DNA of 64,000 bases from Branchiostoma belcheri. Taxonomy: Eukaryota; Chordata; Leptocardii; Amphioxiformes; Branchiostomatidae. The notes under the pieces are model-generated. The model ran no database searches and was not told where the DNA came from. It worked only from the letters and a program-made list of their open reading frames with translations. Shown in pieces: positions 20,427 to 32,032 of this stretch. Location: contig NW_017803713.1 in assembly GCF_001625305.1 (NCBI RefSeq), positions 3,401,599 to 3,465,598 on the forward strand, read 5' to 3'. The translations under genes were made by a program, and so were the position numbers. The first letter of the stretch is position 1. Every line of letters starts with the position of its first letter.

Positions 20427-21244
20427 TGAACAAGACTTGACTGAATGAGTACTGCATGAAGTACGAGGATTGTGATGTGGGTGACATTTATTACATGACA
20501 GTATTTAAAGCTTTCTTCACCTACATTCATTGTAAAGGTGTCCTCGAAATAAGAAAAACGACAAATGAAGTAGCATACATCTCTACATGATTCATAAGTA
20601 TTACTATTACTGAGAAGTAATAAAAATCAAATTAAGCCTGCTGCCATGGATAAGACATGATCAGATGTTGTCGCTGTTGTAGGGTTCTTCTCCACTTGCA
20701 GCCTTGTAATGTGTATTATTAAAGGGCTTACGTTATATACTAGTACTACAGTGAGAATTCAAAGTCAATCAAACCCAAGCCCAGATCAGATGAACATCTA
20801 AAGGGCTGCTCAAATAACATATAAGATTGATTGATTGATATACTCTTCGTTCGGTACTACTACTACTACATGTAGTGTTTCCAATTAAAATCTACACATG
20901 ACGGTTTAAAGATCATGCCTGGAAATTTATCATAGTCATACGGAGTATTTTGTTGTGCATGGGTGACCCACATTCAAAATAACCTGTTTATTGTTATATC
21001 CCCACATGTAACGTTACATAACAAAAAAATCCCAGTCATCTGAAGCACATCGAAAACATTTTGATCACCTTTATCCCCACTGATAACGATTATTCTGACT
21101 ATAAAGGATATCTTACGCCGGACACGACGTTGGCATTCTTTGTCTGACCCTTAGTAGTGGTAAGAATTTTCTGACGTACCCGGCTTTTAGCCCATAGCCA
21201 ATTTTGGCCAAAGACATCTCGAAAGAAAATCCGCCCATACTTAC
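20427..21244. other. Intronic DNA, nothing recognised
   Basis: This lies between inferred TMUB exon 1 and exon 2. No exon, RNA gene or clear repeat is visible. Confidence 0.4.
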
Positions 21245-21520
21245 CACAGCAGCTAGGCAGCAGCGAGTTCTCTCCAACACGGGCAGTTCACATCAGTTTG
21301 TTTTGAAAAATAACGTGGATGTACAGAAGAAAAGAGAAATGTTGGATGGAATGAAGAAATCAAGAAAAGCTGTTTGGTGACACGACGCCCAGTTCGACAA
21401 CCCGGAAGTGAACGGTGGAATCGAAAAAAAAAACCCTTCCCATCATGCATTTCACAACCACTGCGCCACCTTGCGAGGTTTTTAAAAATTGCAGGTCTCA
21501 TATCTGAACTTCCGCACTTC
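21245..21520 (-). other. Inferred TMUB non-coding exon 1
   Basis: On the minus strand 'gctgtg|gtaagtatggg' at 21245/21244 is a near-consensus donor. Its 5' boundary is a guess. Confidence 0.45.
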
Positions 21521-21640
21521 TGACAGCCAGAAAATGTTACCGCTCCAAATAAAGTGATGCCACTGCATTCAACCCAAAATAGCCCAGCTCAAATGTCGGG
21601 CGGGCTGCTTTCTGCTGAACACTGCCCGATAATCAGGTAA
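21480..21640. promoter_or_regulatory. Probable bidirectional promoter TMUB / BTB-Kelch
   Basis: A minus-strand donor (21245) and a plus-strand donor (aatcag|gtaagaatc, exon end 21636) face away from each other about 390 bp apart. This places two non-coding first exons head-to-head. No TATA box is evident. Confidence 0.45.
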
Positions 21641-22189
21641 GAATCGTCTTGTTGAAGACTTACTACCTTCTGTGGGTTGCTTTGTTCGTTGAGATAGGTT
21701 GTCGCCAACTGGAGTACAACTTCAAGTTGCGTACAATTCGTACAATGTAGATTGGTGCGTGTGACGCTATATCATACATGCAAGTTATATATGCATTGTC
21801 TATTCAATACTCAAATGTTTCATTATTCTTTTGACATCGCTACAGCATGGCTGTAATGATTATACGTACTATATAAACACTGTGTGAGCTCAACTGAAAG
21901 CTTCGCTCAACTTATAACATTGAATCATATTTGACTTATAACGTTATATGTGTAAATATGGTTGCTCAAATTAACAATTATGTAACGTATTTCCCCTGCA
22001 TGACAATAACCTGATAGGGCTCTGTAGATTAAACCGATTAAACTACTTATAATAAGTTAGATGTAACATCTATGTCACTTGCATCTGTTACCATTTCATC
22101 TGACTTCATTGTGGCTGTCACATGCATATGTGAGGGCCTGTGTGCCTTTTTTTGTAAGGCACCTTTTAGTCCTTGTAATCTGTAGGAAG

Positions 22190-22760
22190 TCACTCCAAAT
22201 TGAACGTGTCAGTAGTTCATAATCAGTACATTTGCTGTAATGCTTGACTGTTCGTAAATCAGCTATAATCAGCGATGAAAATTTTACGTAATTTGTAATC
22301 ACTTTATATATATCCCCCACGCAGGCCCTCATGTGTGTGTGTTGGTTTTACTAGATCACTCTGAGCCATTGCCATGGATACCAGGATCCTGCAGTTTGTA
22401 ATCAGTTACTGTGATTATCAGCTGTAAATGCCTACTAGTAACTGTTCGTAATCAGCTACTAGTATAATCAGCAATGAAAATTTTGTGTAATTCGTAATCA
22501 CTACTACCCCCATGCAGGCCCTTGTGTGTTTTGGTTTTACTAGATCACCCTGAGCCATTGCCATGCGGATACCAGGACCCTGGAGCTGCTGCAGCACCTA
22601 ACTGTTCATAATCAGCTATAATCAGCAATGAAAATTTTACGTAATTCATTAAACCACTACCCCCCCCCCCCATGCAGGCCCTCATATGTGTGTTGGTTTG
22701 CCTAGATCACCCTGAGCTGTTGCCATGGATACCAGGACCCTGGAGCTGCTGCAGCACCAG
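22190..22760 (+). repeat. Three tandem copies of the Kelch-gene start-exon region
   Basis: Each copy holds an AT-rich lead ('aatcagcaatgaaaatttta'), a C-rich acceptor (ending at 22324, 22517 and 22677), a leader with 'ctagatcaccctgagc' and an ATG (22374, 22563, 22725) followed by a version of 'gataccaggaccctgga'. Only the third stays open. Confidence 0.85.
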
Positions 22761-25700
22761 TCATGTGACCTGTTGGAGGGTCTGAAGCAGCTGTTGGATG
22801 ATGGGATACTGACAGACGTCACACTGCGGGTGCAGACATGGAGGTTCGCCTGTCATCGTGTCGTGCTGGCAGCCAGTAGCCCATACTTCAGGTACAAACG
22901 TGATAGCGTAGTGGTAGAGCATTCGACTATGAACTGGGGAGACCCGGGTTCGATCCCGAGTCGTATCCGGGACATGTCTGGACATGTGCCCCGAGGCGAC
23001 GTTGTGTCCTTGGGAAACACACTTTACACGACTTTCCTCACTTCACCCAGGTGTGAATGGGTTGCTTGAATTACTTGCTGTGGCCTAATGTCAGAACGTA
23101 GGGGCATCACAACATAGGGGTATCAGAACATATTAAGGGATATCAGAACATCTATTCTGCTATGTAACTATTCAGCCTTAAGTTTAATATATAAATTGCC
23201 CTTTGGTGCCATGGTACGTAACACACCAGCCACTTGATACCCATACACTCCATGCAATTCTTGCTAAGGCCACAGCAAGTAATTTTTATGGGTGACATCA
23301 TCACGCACATTAATTTTTGCCTGATTTTGGAAAAAAATAAAAATTTTGTTGCCTTCTGACAGTGATAACCATCCCGAAAATGGTTAAAGATGTCTGTTAC
23401 CATGCCGGAAGGTGGATGGAAGATAAATATGAAGAGAGGAGACAAGAAAAGGCTCTGAATCGAGAGTCTGATTTAATGTTTTGTTTCTTACTTTATGCAG
23501 TGATATGTGATGCTGGCTGTGTATATGTGATGTTCCCACTGAATCAAAACCATTTGTACATTGATTCAGTCAAAATTTTAAAATGTAGGAGCCGCCTTGT
23601 TTTTTTTTCGCCCGCTGGTATTAGATTTGGAGTCTGCGGAGGATGTGATCCATAAAATTTATTGCTGTGGCCTAAGATTTTATTTCATAAGTTGCTGAGT
23701 ACAGCAGCCTTTCTAATGTGACTCTGTTCTTTATACAGGGCAATGTTTGCACATGACCTGGAGGAGAGCAGACAAAAGGTCATCACCCTGCAGGACATTG
23801 ACCCCATGGCACTAGGGACGATCATCCTGTACATGTACACCTCCAAACTGTACATAACAGAGGACAACGTTCAAGACTTACTGGTCACGGCCAACATACT
23901 GGGTATATCCCGTGTTTACAGTGCCTGCGTACAGTTCATGTTGTCTCATATAACAGTAAACAACTGTTGTGGCGTCTTCCAGTTCGGAAGCTGGCTGAAC
24001 ATCGAAGACTTAATCAAGAAGGCGAAAGAGTGCATCTCTGACGGGTACCCTGAAGTTTGTAAGGGGGCGGAGTTTGTGAACCTGCCTCTGTCCTGTTTGA
24101 TTGACATTCTGTCAGACGATAGTTTGAATGTTGAGGAGGAGGAGACTGTGTATGAAAGCGTCATGGCTTGGGTCAGACATGACCCTGCTACTAGGGGTCA
24201 TCACCTTGGCAATTTACTCAAAGATGTCCGTCTGGCCATTATTCCCACGGAATACTTTGAAAAGGTCATTGCCAAGGACAAGTTGGTTCTAGAGACTGAC
24301 CTTGGACAACAGCTGATCTTGAAGGTCAAAGAGCATCACAAGAAGGTGGAAGAAAAGAAACAAAGACTCGAACTAGAACATACAGACACAGATGTTTGCG
24401 AAAATGATAATATTGAAGGTGCTGACATCTCAGGGACTGACCAAGACCCTCCGAATGAAGATCTAACATTGTGGAACATGTTACCATTTGCAGAACATAC
24501 ATATACGGCCACTAACAATATTCACATTGAACTCAACACTGCAGTAAGATTCGGTATGTATGTTGAAGAATTGTTGTGTTTCATCGATGGGCGAAATCCT
24601 CCGACGTACTTCAACCCTGTTCAGCACAAGTTCTACCTGGGGCGTTGCGATGAGGGTGGCGAAATGACGAGACGGAAGTGCCACAACAACGCCGCGATTT
24701 GTACGCCGGATAACGAGGTGTTCGTGGCGGGCGGGGTGAACGTGAGACCGGGAGGGTCGCGCCGGGAACAGACTCACTGTGAATCTGACTTCCATGTCTA
24801 CAATCCACAGGAAGGGGCTTGGATGGAGAGGAAAAGGTGCTAAATAAATGTTTTTATGTTTTAATGTTTAACTACCGCACTCTTTCCCAAATGCTGAGTG
24901 CTAGGCATAGAAAGTAGCTATGTAGTACATGTATGTACAATTTTGCTATGACTAGGCTCAGTGTTGAACTCATAACCTACTGAACACTCTGTAACCACTT
25001 GGCCATTGCGCTGGCATTGTATAATACATGTATTTTAAGCACTGGGTGCATGTGCACCTTAGTGCATACAAATTTGGAGCTGGAGCTGTGCACCCAATTT
25101 TTTTTTTTCTGTGGGTGCACCAGTGCACCCAAACATTTGTAGGTTTATGTAAAGATGTTGATAATATTAGTCACTGTTGTATACAGCATATTCCTAACAT
25201 CTAAGTGTCAGAAAAATAATAAAACCATTGTTGTTACATTTAGTACTTTTCATTACAAATGAAACAAATAAATTTAGTCCTTGAGTCTACTTAATATATT
25301 TTTATATGGTGCACACAAAAATTATTTGTGCACCTAATTTTTTAAGTGCATTCTATTCCCAAAAATGAATTTTGGGGCCTGTTAAGGCAATTAGAATGTT
25401 ATCAGCTGAAAGACTGAATACTTGTTCTGTTTCCCCTGTTATGTTCTCTCCTGTAGGATGTCCACAGCACGCTGTATGTTCTCTATGGGATGTGCAGGAG
25501 GAAAGATCTACGCGGTCGGCGGGCGAGCTCACTTCACATACGCCAAGTGTACCTCCACTGTAGAGGCGTACAGCATACAGAACGACAGGTCTGGAACCTT
25601 TTGCTGAGCATTAGTAACAAACTAAACACAACAATCATATATCTGAGGCATAGATATTTTGTTTACTCTATATGGAATTCAGGTAGCATGCTTACATGTA

Positions 25701-28700
25701 GGCCACACCAATTTAATTTCTTGGTTAACGGATTTACCCGCTTCATTTTTTTCTGATTTGCAAAAAAAAAATAATAATTCAGAATCAAGTGCAGTATGCT
25801 CATATTTTGCCCTCAACAGTTGAAAACAGTCCTTTTTTTCCTAGTTGTTACAGATATTCCATTTTTCAATGCAGTGGTATCATTAAGAGTTCAAAATTCA
25901 TTGTTTAAATTTTGAACCAGCCTGGTGTGTTGACTTCATGGCTCCTATCGTACCATTTGGGGCCATAATACAAATTAATAGGATGCCTTGGCCTGTTTTT
26001 ATTTTTTTATTTTTTCGCCTGCCCGCTTCATTGTTTTTCTAGAAAAATCCATTAACCATGAAATTAAATTGGTGAGCCTTCAATATTATTTGACAATGGT
26101 CAGTATTTCACAGTTTGTTCAATTATACCAATAGTGTGTTTTGTAATTTTCTCCCTCTAAGTTGCATGTTTGTTTGTTTGTTTGTTTGTTTGTACAGCTG
26201 GGAGTATGTGATCCCGATGCCATGTAGACTGTGTTCCCATGCAGTCGTCTCAGCTCGAGACAGGATATATGTACTGGGTGGGACAGATGAAAAGGACCAG
26301 GTACATGTACATGTATATATCATACTTACAATTGTACATTAGGCCACACCAATTTAATTTGTTGGTTCTCGGATGTTTTAAGAAAAAATATGAAGCAACA
26401 GGGCGAAAAAAAAAATAAAAACAGCTCTAAGGCATCCTATTACAGCCACAAATGCTACAATGTTAGCCATGAAGTCAACACAAAAGGCTGGGTTAATAAT
26501 TTTTTAACAATGAATTTTGAACTTAATCAAACCACTGCATTGATAGATGGAAAAACTGTAACAACTAGGAAGAAAAGGACTTTCCTCAACTGTTGGTGGC
26601 AAAATATGAGCATATTTGAGTTGATTCAGAATCAGAATCTTTTCTGGGGGGCATTCAGGAAAAAATGAAGAGGCAAATCCAAGAACCAACAAATCAAATT
26701 GGTGGGCCTTTTGTCTCTGTTCTTTTTATCAATTTCTGTGTTGAATTAGAAGTATGCGATCTATAATATCTGCTATCACATAACCAGAGTGTGAATACTG
26801 ACTACTAGTACAAATACAAAGGCAGCTAAAACTATCTTCGTTGTGTATAGCTAGAGGTTGTTTATACATTATGTTTAGGGCACGTACAGTAACGACTGTG
26901 TTACTGTATGTGGGAGATGGGAGCCCATTCCTCTCCTCCTACAATCAAATGTGCAAAGGTTGAGTATAGCAAGTCGTTTGGCGTGATATAGCTAGCTGCC
27001 GCCGCGCCGCGTGCCTGCGAAGCTGGTGTGTTACACCGAAGGGCGGTTATACCGGCTTAATACAGATACAGATTCATTTACGTTGTAAACCTAGTATTCC
27101 TACACAATGTGTGGAGTGCCATTCCTGAGGACAAAATTTCAAGGCAGGAATCAAACCCATGATCTCTCGATCACTTGTCCTAACTACTTAAGGACGATAA
27201 CACTAGTACTTGCTTGTATATGAGAAGAAACGTCTAGTTAACTTAACACAAATAACTGTAATTCACTTAAAGTTTATGTTAACTTTGTGGTAGCAAAAGT
27301 TCGCGGTCGGAGAAAAATGAAGGTAGTTACAGATCTGAACTACATGTACAATGTATATGGTCACGGTGCCGGTAGGTGTAGAAAAAAGAAAGTCGTTAAT
27401 TCATTTTTTTGGTTAACGGTCATGATAAGTTTGTGCTATACTGTGACTGCAAAAACTGTGAACATAAAAGTACTGTGAAAAAATCAGGAATTACAGTACC
27501 CTGTAAGACTGTTTAACTGCCGTACATGTAGTAGTATGCTTTTTGAATTCACAATCATGCATCCTCCTTCAGATATTCATCAGTTTTAAGCTATTATTAT
27601 TTTACCATCTGATATTCAGGTTCATGCGTCGACCTTGACCTATGACCCTGAGCGCGAGGTATGGCGTGAACTTGCCCCTATGGGGACGGCGCGGTGTGAG
27701 TTCGGAGCGGCGGTGATCGGGGAGGAGATCTACGTGGTCGGCGGGATCTCTCCACAGGGCCTGCTCTGTTCCGTGGAGGTGTACGACATCAGGAGGGACA
27801 GGTATGGGACGCTAGGCCACATCAATTTAATTTGTTGTTTCTCGGATTCGCCCTGTCCATTTTTTCCTGACTTACAAAAAAAAAAAAGATTTTAGGTTCT
27901 GAATCAACTGCAAATGCTCAATAAAAGACATATTTTGGCCCCAATGGTTTCTTCCTATAAGTTGTTGAAGTTTTCAATATAACATTGCAACTTCGTTTCA
28001 TGAAATGTTCAAAATATATTGTTTTAATTATAAACCAGCCCGGTATGTTGACTTCGTGGCTCATATCGTAGCATTTCCGGCTATCATGGGGTGCCTTGGC
28101 CTGTTTTTTTTTAATTTCACATATTTTTTCTGAAAAAATCCGAGAAACAACAAATTAAATTGGTGTAGGAGAATATTTGCCAGGGGAGTGTGGCCACCTT
28201 GTAGGTTTGACTGGCAGCGGGGAAAGAAACTACCTCCCCGCGGCCAGACAGTCCCTTGGCCAATTTAACTCTTTTTTTGCCGAATTCTACGATCCATATT
28301 CCCGTAGAAGGGCCTGGTGGAGGCTAGATTTGAACCCAGAACCTTCAGAATCTAATAAGTCAACACCTTGCTACCAGATTTGATACAAAAATGTGAAAAC
28401 TGATATCATAGTACTGTTAATGTTCTCTCTCTGTCTTCAGATGGCGGTATCTCCCAGACTTTCCCCAGGACAGAAAGTCTGTTAAACTGGCCGTACTCGG
28501 GGGTCAGCTGTACGCTTGTGGAGGTCAGGTCATAGTTCATAGGCCACAGGGTACCTGGTCACTACGGAACGCTCATGACCTCTGGAGGTGAGATGAAAAA
28601 CCATCAGCTAAGTGTTACGTGACACAAAGTTACATATAGTTTGAAAATGCAGCTAGTAACACTCCTCCAGTGTCCTATTAGTAATTAATTTTTTTCTGAA

Positions 28701-30034
28701 TAATTATGTTTGTGCCAAATCAGGTACATTCTAAAGCTCTCATATTTTGGCAGCATTTTACCCCTTAAGGCCACACCAATTTAATATCTTGGCTAACGGA
28801 TTCGCCTGCTCCATTTTTTTCTGATTTGAAAATAATTCAAAATCAACTGCAAAATGCTCATATTTTGCTCAGAACAGTTGAAAACAGTCCTTTTCTTCCT
28901 ATTTGTTACAGTTATTCCATCTTTCAATGCAATGGTATCATTAAAAGTTCAAAATTCATTGTTTAAATTTTGAACCAGCCTGGTGTGTTGACTTCATGGC
29001 TCCTATCGTACCATTTTGGGCCATAATAGGGTATACGTAGGCCTGTTTTTATTTTTTTTTTTTTTCGCCCGCCCACTCCATTATTTTTCTAGAAAAATCT
29101 GTTAACCAAGAAATTAAATTGGTGTGGCCTAATATATTTATTTATTAGGCCACATCAATTTATTTTGTTGTTTCTCTGATTTTTTCAGAAAAAAAAAATG
29201 AAGCGACAGGGCGAAATTTAGAAAAAAAAAAGGCCAAGGTATGAATCAGATGATAGCTGGAAATGTTACAATATCAGCGATGAAGAGAACATACCAGGCT
29301 GGTTATAATTAATACAATAGATTTTGAACCTTTAATGGAACAAAATTTCATTCTTACATTGTAAAATCTTTAAGAACTGGGAAGAAAATGACCGCTGGGG
29401 CCAAAATATGTCTTTTATTGAGCATTTTGCAGTTAATTCAGAACCCCCCCAATTTTTTTTTTTTGCAAATCAGAAAAAAATGGACAGGGCAATCTGAGAA
29501 GCAACAAATTAAATTGGTGTGGCCTTATCCATCATTTACTTTCATGTTACATGTACTTTTACCCCCTTATGAATAATAAATCTGCATCTTGTTTAAACTC
29601 CAATAACATATACATGTAGAAGATGTGTAAAGATCATATTGTCATGCACACACAACTACTGAGGACATATTTAAAGGTTATCAAGAACAGCATGAAACAA
29701 AACAAAAAGGACAGCTGTGAATTCGATAAATTTTATTTTATCCATATTCAGGTGACATTATGAGTTGGCTTCTGAGTGTGAGATGTACCAAAGCTCAACT
29801 GTGGCATTGTCTGTTTCTATACGTTCTGTTGTAATGTCTTCTTTTTTCTTCCATGGGGGTTACATCTGCACAATATACAATGACTCACAGATGTTTGCTT
29901 GTTCCTACAGGTATGACCGTGGGAATCAGCAATGGGAGTCAGTAGTGGACAGCATCCCCTTCTCTACTACCAGTGTCTGTGTTACCTCCAAAGTCAGCAT
30001 CAAATATCTCCATACTAAGGAAGAACAAAACTAG
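22725..30034 (+). CDS. BTB-BACK-Kelch protein (KBTBD/KLHL family)
   Basis: Coding exons are 22725-22891, 23739-24836, 25457-25588, 26198-26300, 27620-27801, 28441-28587 and 29911-30034. All junctions use GT/AG and keep phase, giving 650 aa. A BTB domain spans about residues 20-130 ('LTDVTLRVQTWRFACHRVVL', 'SPYFRAMFAHDLEESRQ'). BACK spans about 130-235, a charged linker about 255-290, and Kelch blades run from about 350 to the end ('GGKIYAVGG', 'RIYVLGG', 'EIYVVGG', 'QLYACGG'). Proteins of this layout usually act as cullin-3 ubiquitin-ligase substrate adaptors; the substrate here is unknown. The protein resembles KBTBD2/KBTBD8-type sequences in style, but I cannot fix orthology. A non-coding first exon probably ends at 21636. 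Introns contain at least six MITEs and a SINE, and the acceptor before exon 26198 is built from (TTTG)n. Confidence 0.9.
22899..23067 (+). mobile_element. tRNA-derived SINE
   Basis: The A box-like 'gatagcgtagtggtagagc' and B box 'gggttcgatcccg' are followed by the body 'cttgggaaacacactttaca' and 'tttcctcacttcacccagg'. It lies just inside the first Kelch intron, 8 bp after the exon end. It shares its body with 35017-35370 and 38650-38805. Confidence 0.75.
23268..23672. mobile_element. Harbinger-like MITE, ATGGRTGAC subfamily
   Basis: Ends GGCCACAGCAAGTAATTTTT and the mirrored 'aaatttattgctgtggcc'. TAA target duplications at both sides. In Kelch intron 1. Confidence 0.8.
24958..25020 (-). mobile_element. 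tRNA-like SINE head (fragment)
   Basis: On the minus strand 'ggccaagtggttacagagtg' and 'ttatgagttcaac' have A- and B-box layout. No clear body. Confidence 0.35.
25035..25380. mobile_element. hAT-like remnant (GTGCACC-rich)
   Basis: The left part 'cactgggtgcatgtgcacct' and right part 'ttctattcccaaaaatgaat' match the element at 46752-47046. Confidence 0.6.
25701..26078. mobile_element. Harbinger-like MITE in Kelch intron 3
   Basis: It starts GGCCACACCAATTTAATTTC and ends 'aaattaaattggtgagcc'. The inverted ends are intact enough to see, but the target duplication is not clean. Confidence 0.8.
26166..26196 (+). repeat. (TTTG)n microsatellite forming a splice acceptor tract
   Basis: A run of GTTT units ends directly in 'tgtacag' before the Kelch exon at 26198. 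Confidence 0.9.
26342..26708. mobile_element. Harbinger-like MITE in Kelch intron 4
   Basis: Starts GGCCACACCAATTTAATTTG after TTA and ends 'caaattggtgggcc' before TTT. The interior is in the opposite orientation to 25701-26078. It begins 41 bp after the exon ending at 26300. Confidence 0.8.
26936..27068 (+). mobile_element. SINE-like element, GCCGCCGCGCCGCGTGCCTG type, copy 1
   Basis: It carries 'caaatgtgcaaaggttga', 'ggcgtgatatagctagctgc' and 'gaagggcggttatacc', and ends in the tail 'atacagatacag'. Copies at 42177-42305 and 44449-44582 show the same order. The tail motif also ends the fragment at 2770-2805. Confidence 0.7.
27110..27215 (-). mobile_element. Degenerate tRNA-like SINE fragment
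   Basis: The minus strand reads 'aggacaagtgatcgagagat' followed by 'catgggtttgattcctgcc', an A-/B-box-like arrangement. Confidence 0.35.
27815..28168. mobile_element. Harbinger-like MITE 13 bp from a splice donor
   Basis: Starts GGCCACATCAATTTAATTTG and ends 'acaaattaaattggtgtagg'. The Kelch donor GT is at 27802-27803. Confidence 0.75.
28175..28390 (-). mobile_element. Possible tRNA-derived SINE fragment
   Basis: Minus-strand 'ggttctgggttcaaatctag' looks like a T-arm/B box. The rest is not recognised. Confidence 0.3.
28769..29129. mobile_element. Harbinger-like MITE in Kelch intron 6
   Basis: GGCCACACCAATTTAATATC to 'aaattggtgtggcc', with TAA on both sides. Confidence 0.85.
29148..29524. 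mobile_element. Harbinger-like MITE, adjacent second copy in Kelch intron 6
   Basis: GGCCACATCAATTTATTTTG to 'aaattaaattggtgtggcc', with TTA on both sides. Only 18 bp separate it from the previous MITE; its interior is inverted relative to it. Confidence 0.85.
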
Positions 30035-30554
30035 TGAAAGATTGACACTGGCAACCAGTCAGCTTTTGTATAAATTCCTTTTTTACTGCTGAATCTTGAA
30101 GATGAATGATTACAGAGTTTGAAGTTATGAGTTTGAGGCTCAGATATTTTAAAGTGTTTGGTGTAATTGTCATGTTAGTTCTTTTATGTCTGAATTATGC
30201 ACACCAGGAATCTTTGTTAGCAAGAATGATCCTCATTTCATACAGGGTCATCACAAATTTGTTAGTCTAAAAAAAAAGAAAATACAATCCATGCTAAGGT
30301 AATATTTAAGGGGAAATGACAATCCTGTAACTACTAATGAATGCATGAGTTGGGGCCTACTGTACAGTACATGTATCTACCTGCTTGAATGTACATTGTA
30401 TACCAGTATTCAGGCCTTCTTTCTTACAACATGTATCTTTACACAGATTCTACATTATACTAAGTTATGCCAGCCCAAAATACCATTTTCTGAATGGTAA
30501 ATACTTCAAAGCCAACATTGACTCTTTAGTAAAGTACAATGTATATGTACATAT
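30035..30554. other. Kelch 3' flank/UTR
   Basis: AT-rich DNA after the stop codon with no recognised repeat or exon. A 3' UTR of unknown length is expected. Confidence 0.4.
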
Positions 30555-31112
30555 AACAGTGTCCAGTTTAATTCCGGAATTCCAGTTTAATTCCGGACTA
30601 ATTCCCATATCTCAGCAACCTTACGTCTAGATGGGCTAATATTCTAAGATATAGGTAAAAATGATGTAAAAAATACATAGCAGCCATCGGTGACCCCTTG
30701 GGAATTAACCCAATTCTGCAGAATTCTGCAGAATTCTGCAGAATTCTGGGAACTGCAGCCAGAATTCTGCTAATTCCCAAGGGGTCACCGATTAATTTTA
30801 ACAGTGTCCAGTTTAATTCCAGAATTCCAGTTTAATTCCGGACTAATTCCCATATCTCAGCAACCTTACGTCTAGATGGCTCCAGTTCCCAGAATTCTGG
30901 CTCCAGTTCCCAGAATTCTGCAGAATTCTGGCTCCAGTTCCCAGAATTCTGCAGAATTCTGCAGAATTGGGTTAATTCCCAAGGGGTCACCGATGGCTGC
31001 TACGTATTTCTTACATCATTTTTACCTATATCTTAGAATATTAGCCCATCTAGACGTAAGGTTGGGAATTAGTCCGGAATTAAACTGGAATTCCGGAATT
31101 AAACTGGACACT
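30555..31112. mobile_element. Fold-back element pair with nested palindromes
   Basis: The outer ends 'acatataacagtgtccag' and 'ctggacactgttatatgt' are inverted. A second start ('taacagtgtccagtttaatt') occurs at about 30800. Arms 'atcggtgaccccttgggaat' and GCAGAATTCT tandem units form further palindromes. Same family as 9165-9465. Confidence 0.75.
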
Positions 31113-31533
31113 GTTATATGTAAATGATATTCCCCCTTCTAGAGAAGTAGTCAACATGTATTTCAACAAGAAATTTTGCCTCAAATTACATGTATTATTC
31201 TGAAAAACATTAAGCTGTCATTCCTAGTTTCTTCCTAGTATGAAAGTCATTTTTCATAGTTTTCATTAAAGACTGATATTAAATAATATAATGAAGATAT
31301 GAAACTCTCCAAAGCATGTGAACGAAAAACGCATACATTTCAACTTTTATAATAATTATTGTTAGATATCATTTTTTAATCTTTCCAACAGCATACATTT
31401 TATATACTTTATCTCAAATGTAGAAACTGTTCCTGTTCCTTAGAGATCCATGATATCTAAGACATGAAATTCTCCAAAACATGTGAACAAAAAATGCATA
31501 CATTTTGACTTCCATAATTGTTAGATATCACTC

Positions 31534-31918
31534 TAGTGCTGTGTACCTAAACCCACATTTAAGTTCAGGTCCGGATTCTAGTCCAAAAGTTTAGGTTCAG
31601 TTCCGGACATGTATGTCTGGACCTATTCCCATGGCATATACAAAATTGCATGTAAATATACAATGTATGTTGGCAACCTTGCAATGTTGTCTGGGCAAAA
31701 CTGTGGCCACATAACATGGTGGCCGTCACTTGACGATGCCCGATGGCAATGTTTTCTTCATTTTGTAGAACAGACTTTGCAGATTTAGGTGGTTTGGAAC
31801 GAACAGAACGGGGTATGTGACATGTTTTTTGTAATGAGTCTAGAACTGGTTCTAGTTTTTTTTGGACTTGAACCTAAACAAGTCCAGAACCAGTCCAGTG
31901 AACCGGTACACAGCACTA
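31534..31918. mobile_element. hAT-type MITE with 8-bp target duplication
   Basis: Ends TAGTGCTGTGTACC and GGTACACAGCACTA are perfect inverted repeats. TATCACTC flanks both sides (31526-31533, 31919-31926). An 8-bp duplication is the hallmark of hAT transposons. A related copy lies at 48231-48623. Confidence 0.85.
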
Positions 31919-32032
31919 TATCACTCTTGAATCTTTTTAACAGTATTCTTAATATATTCTCCATCTCAATTGTAGAGACTGTCCCTGTTCTTTATGAGAT
32001 CCATGAAAACACCAGAAAGGCCAACAGCCTCC

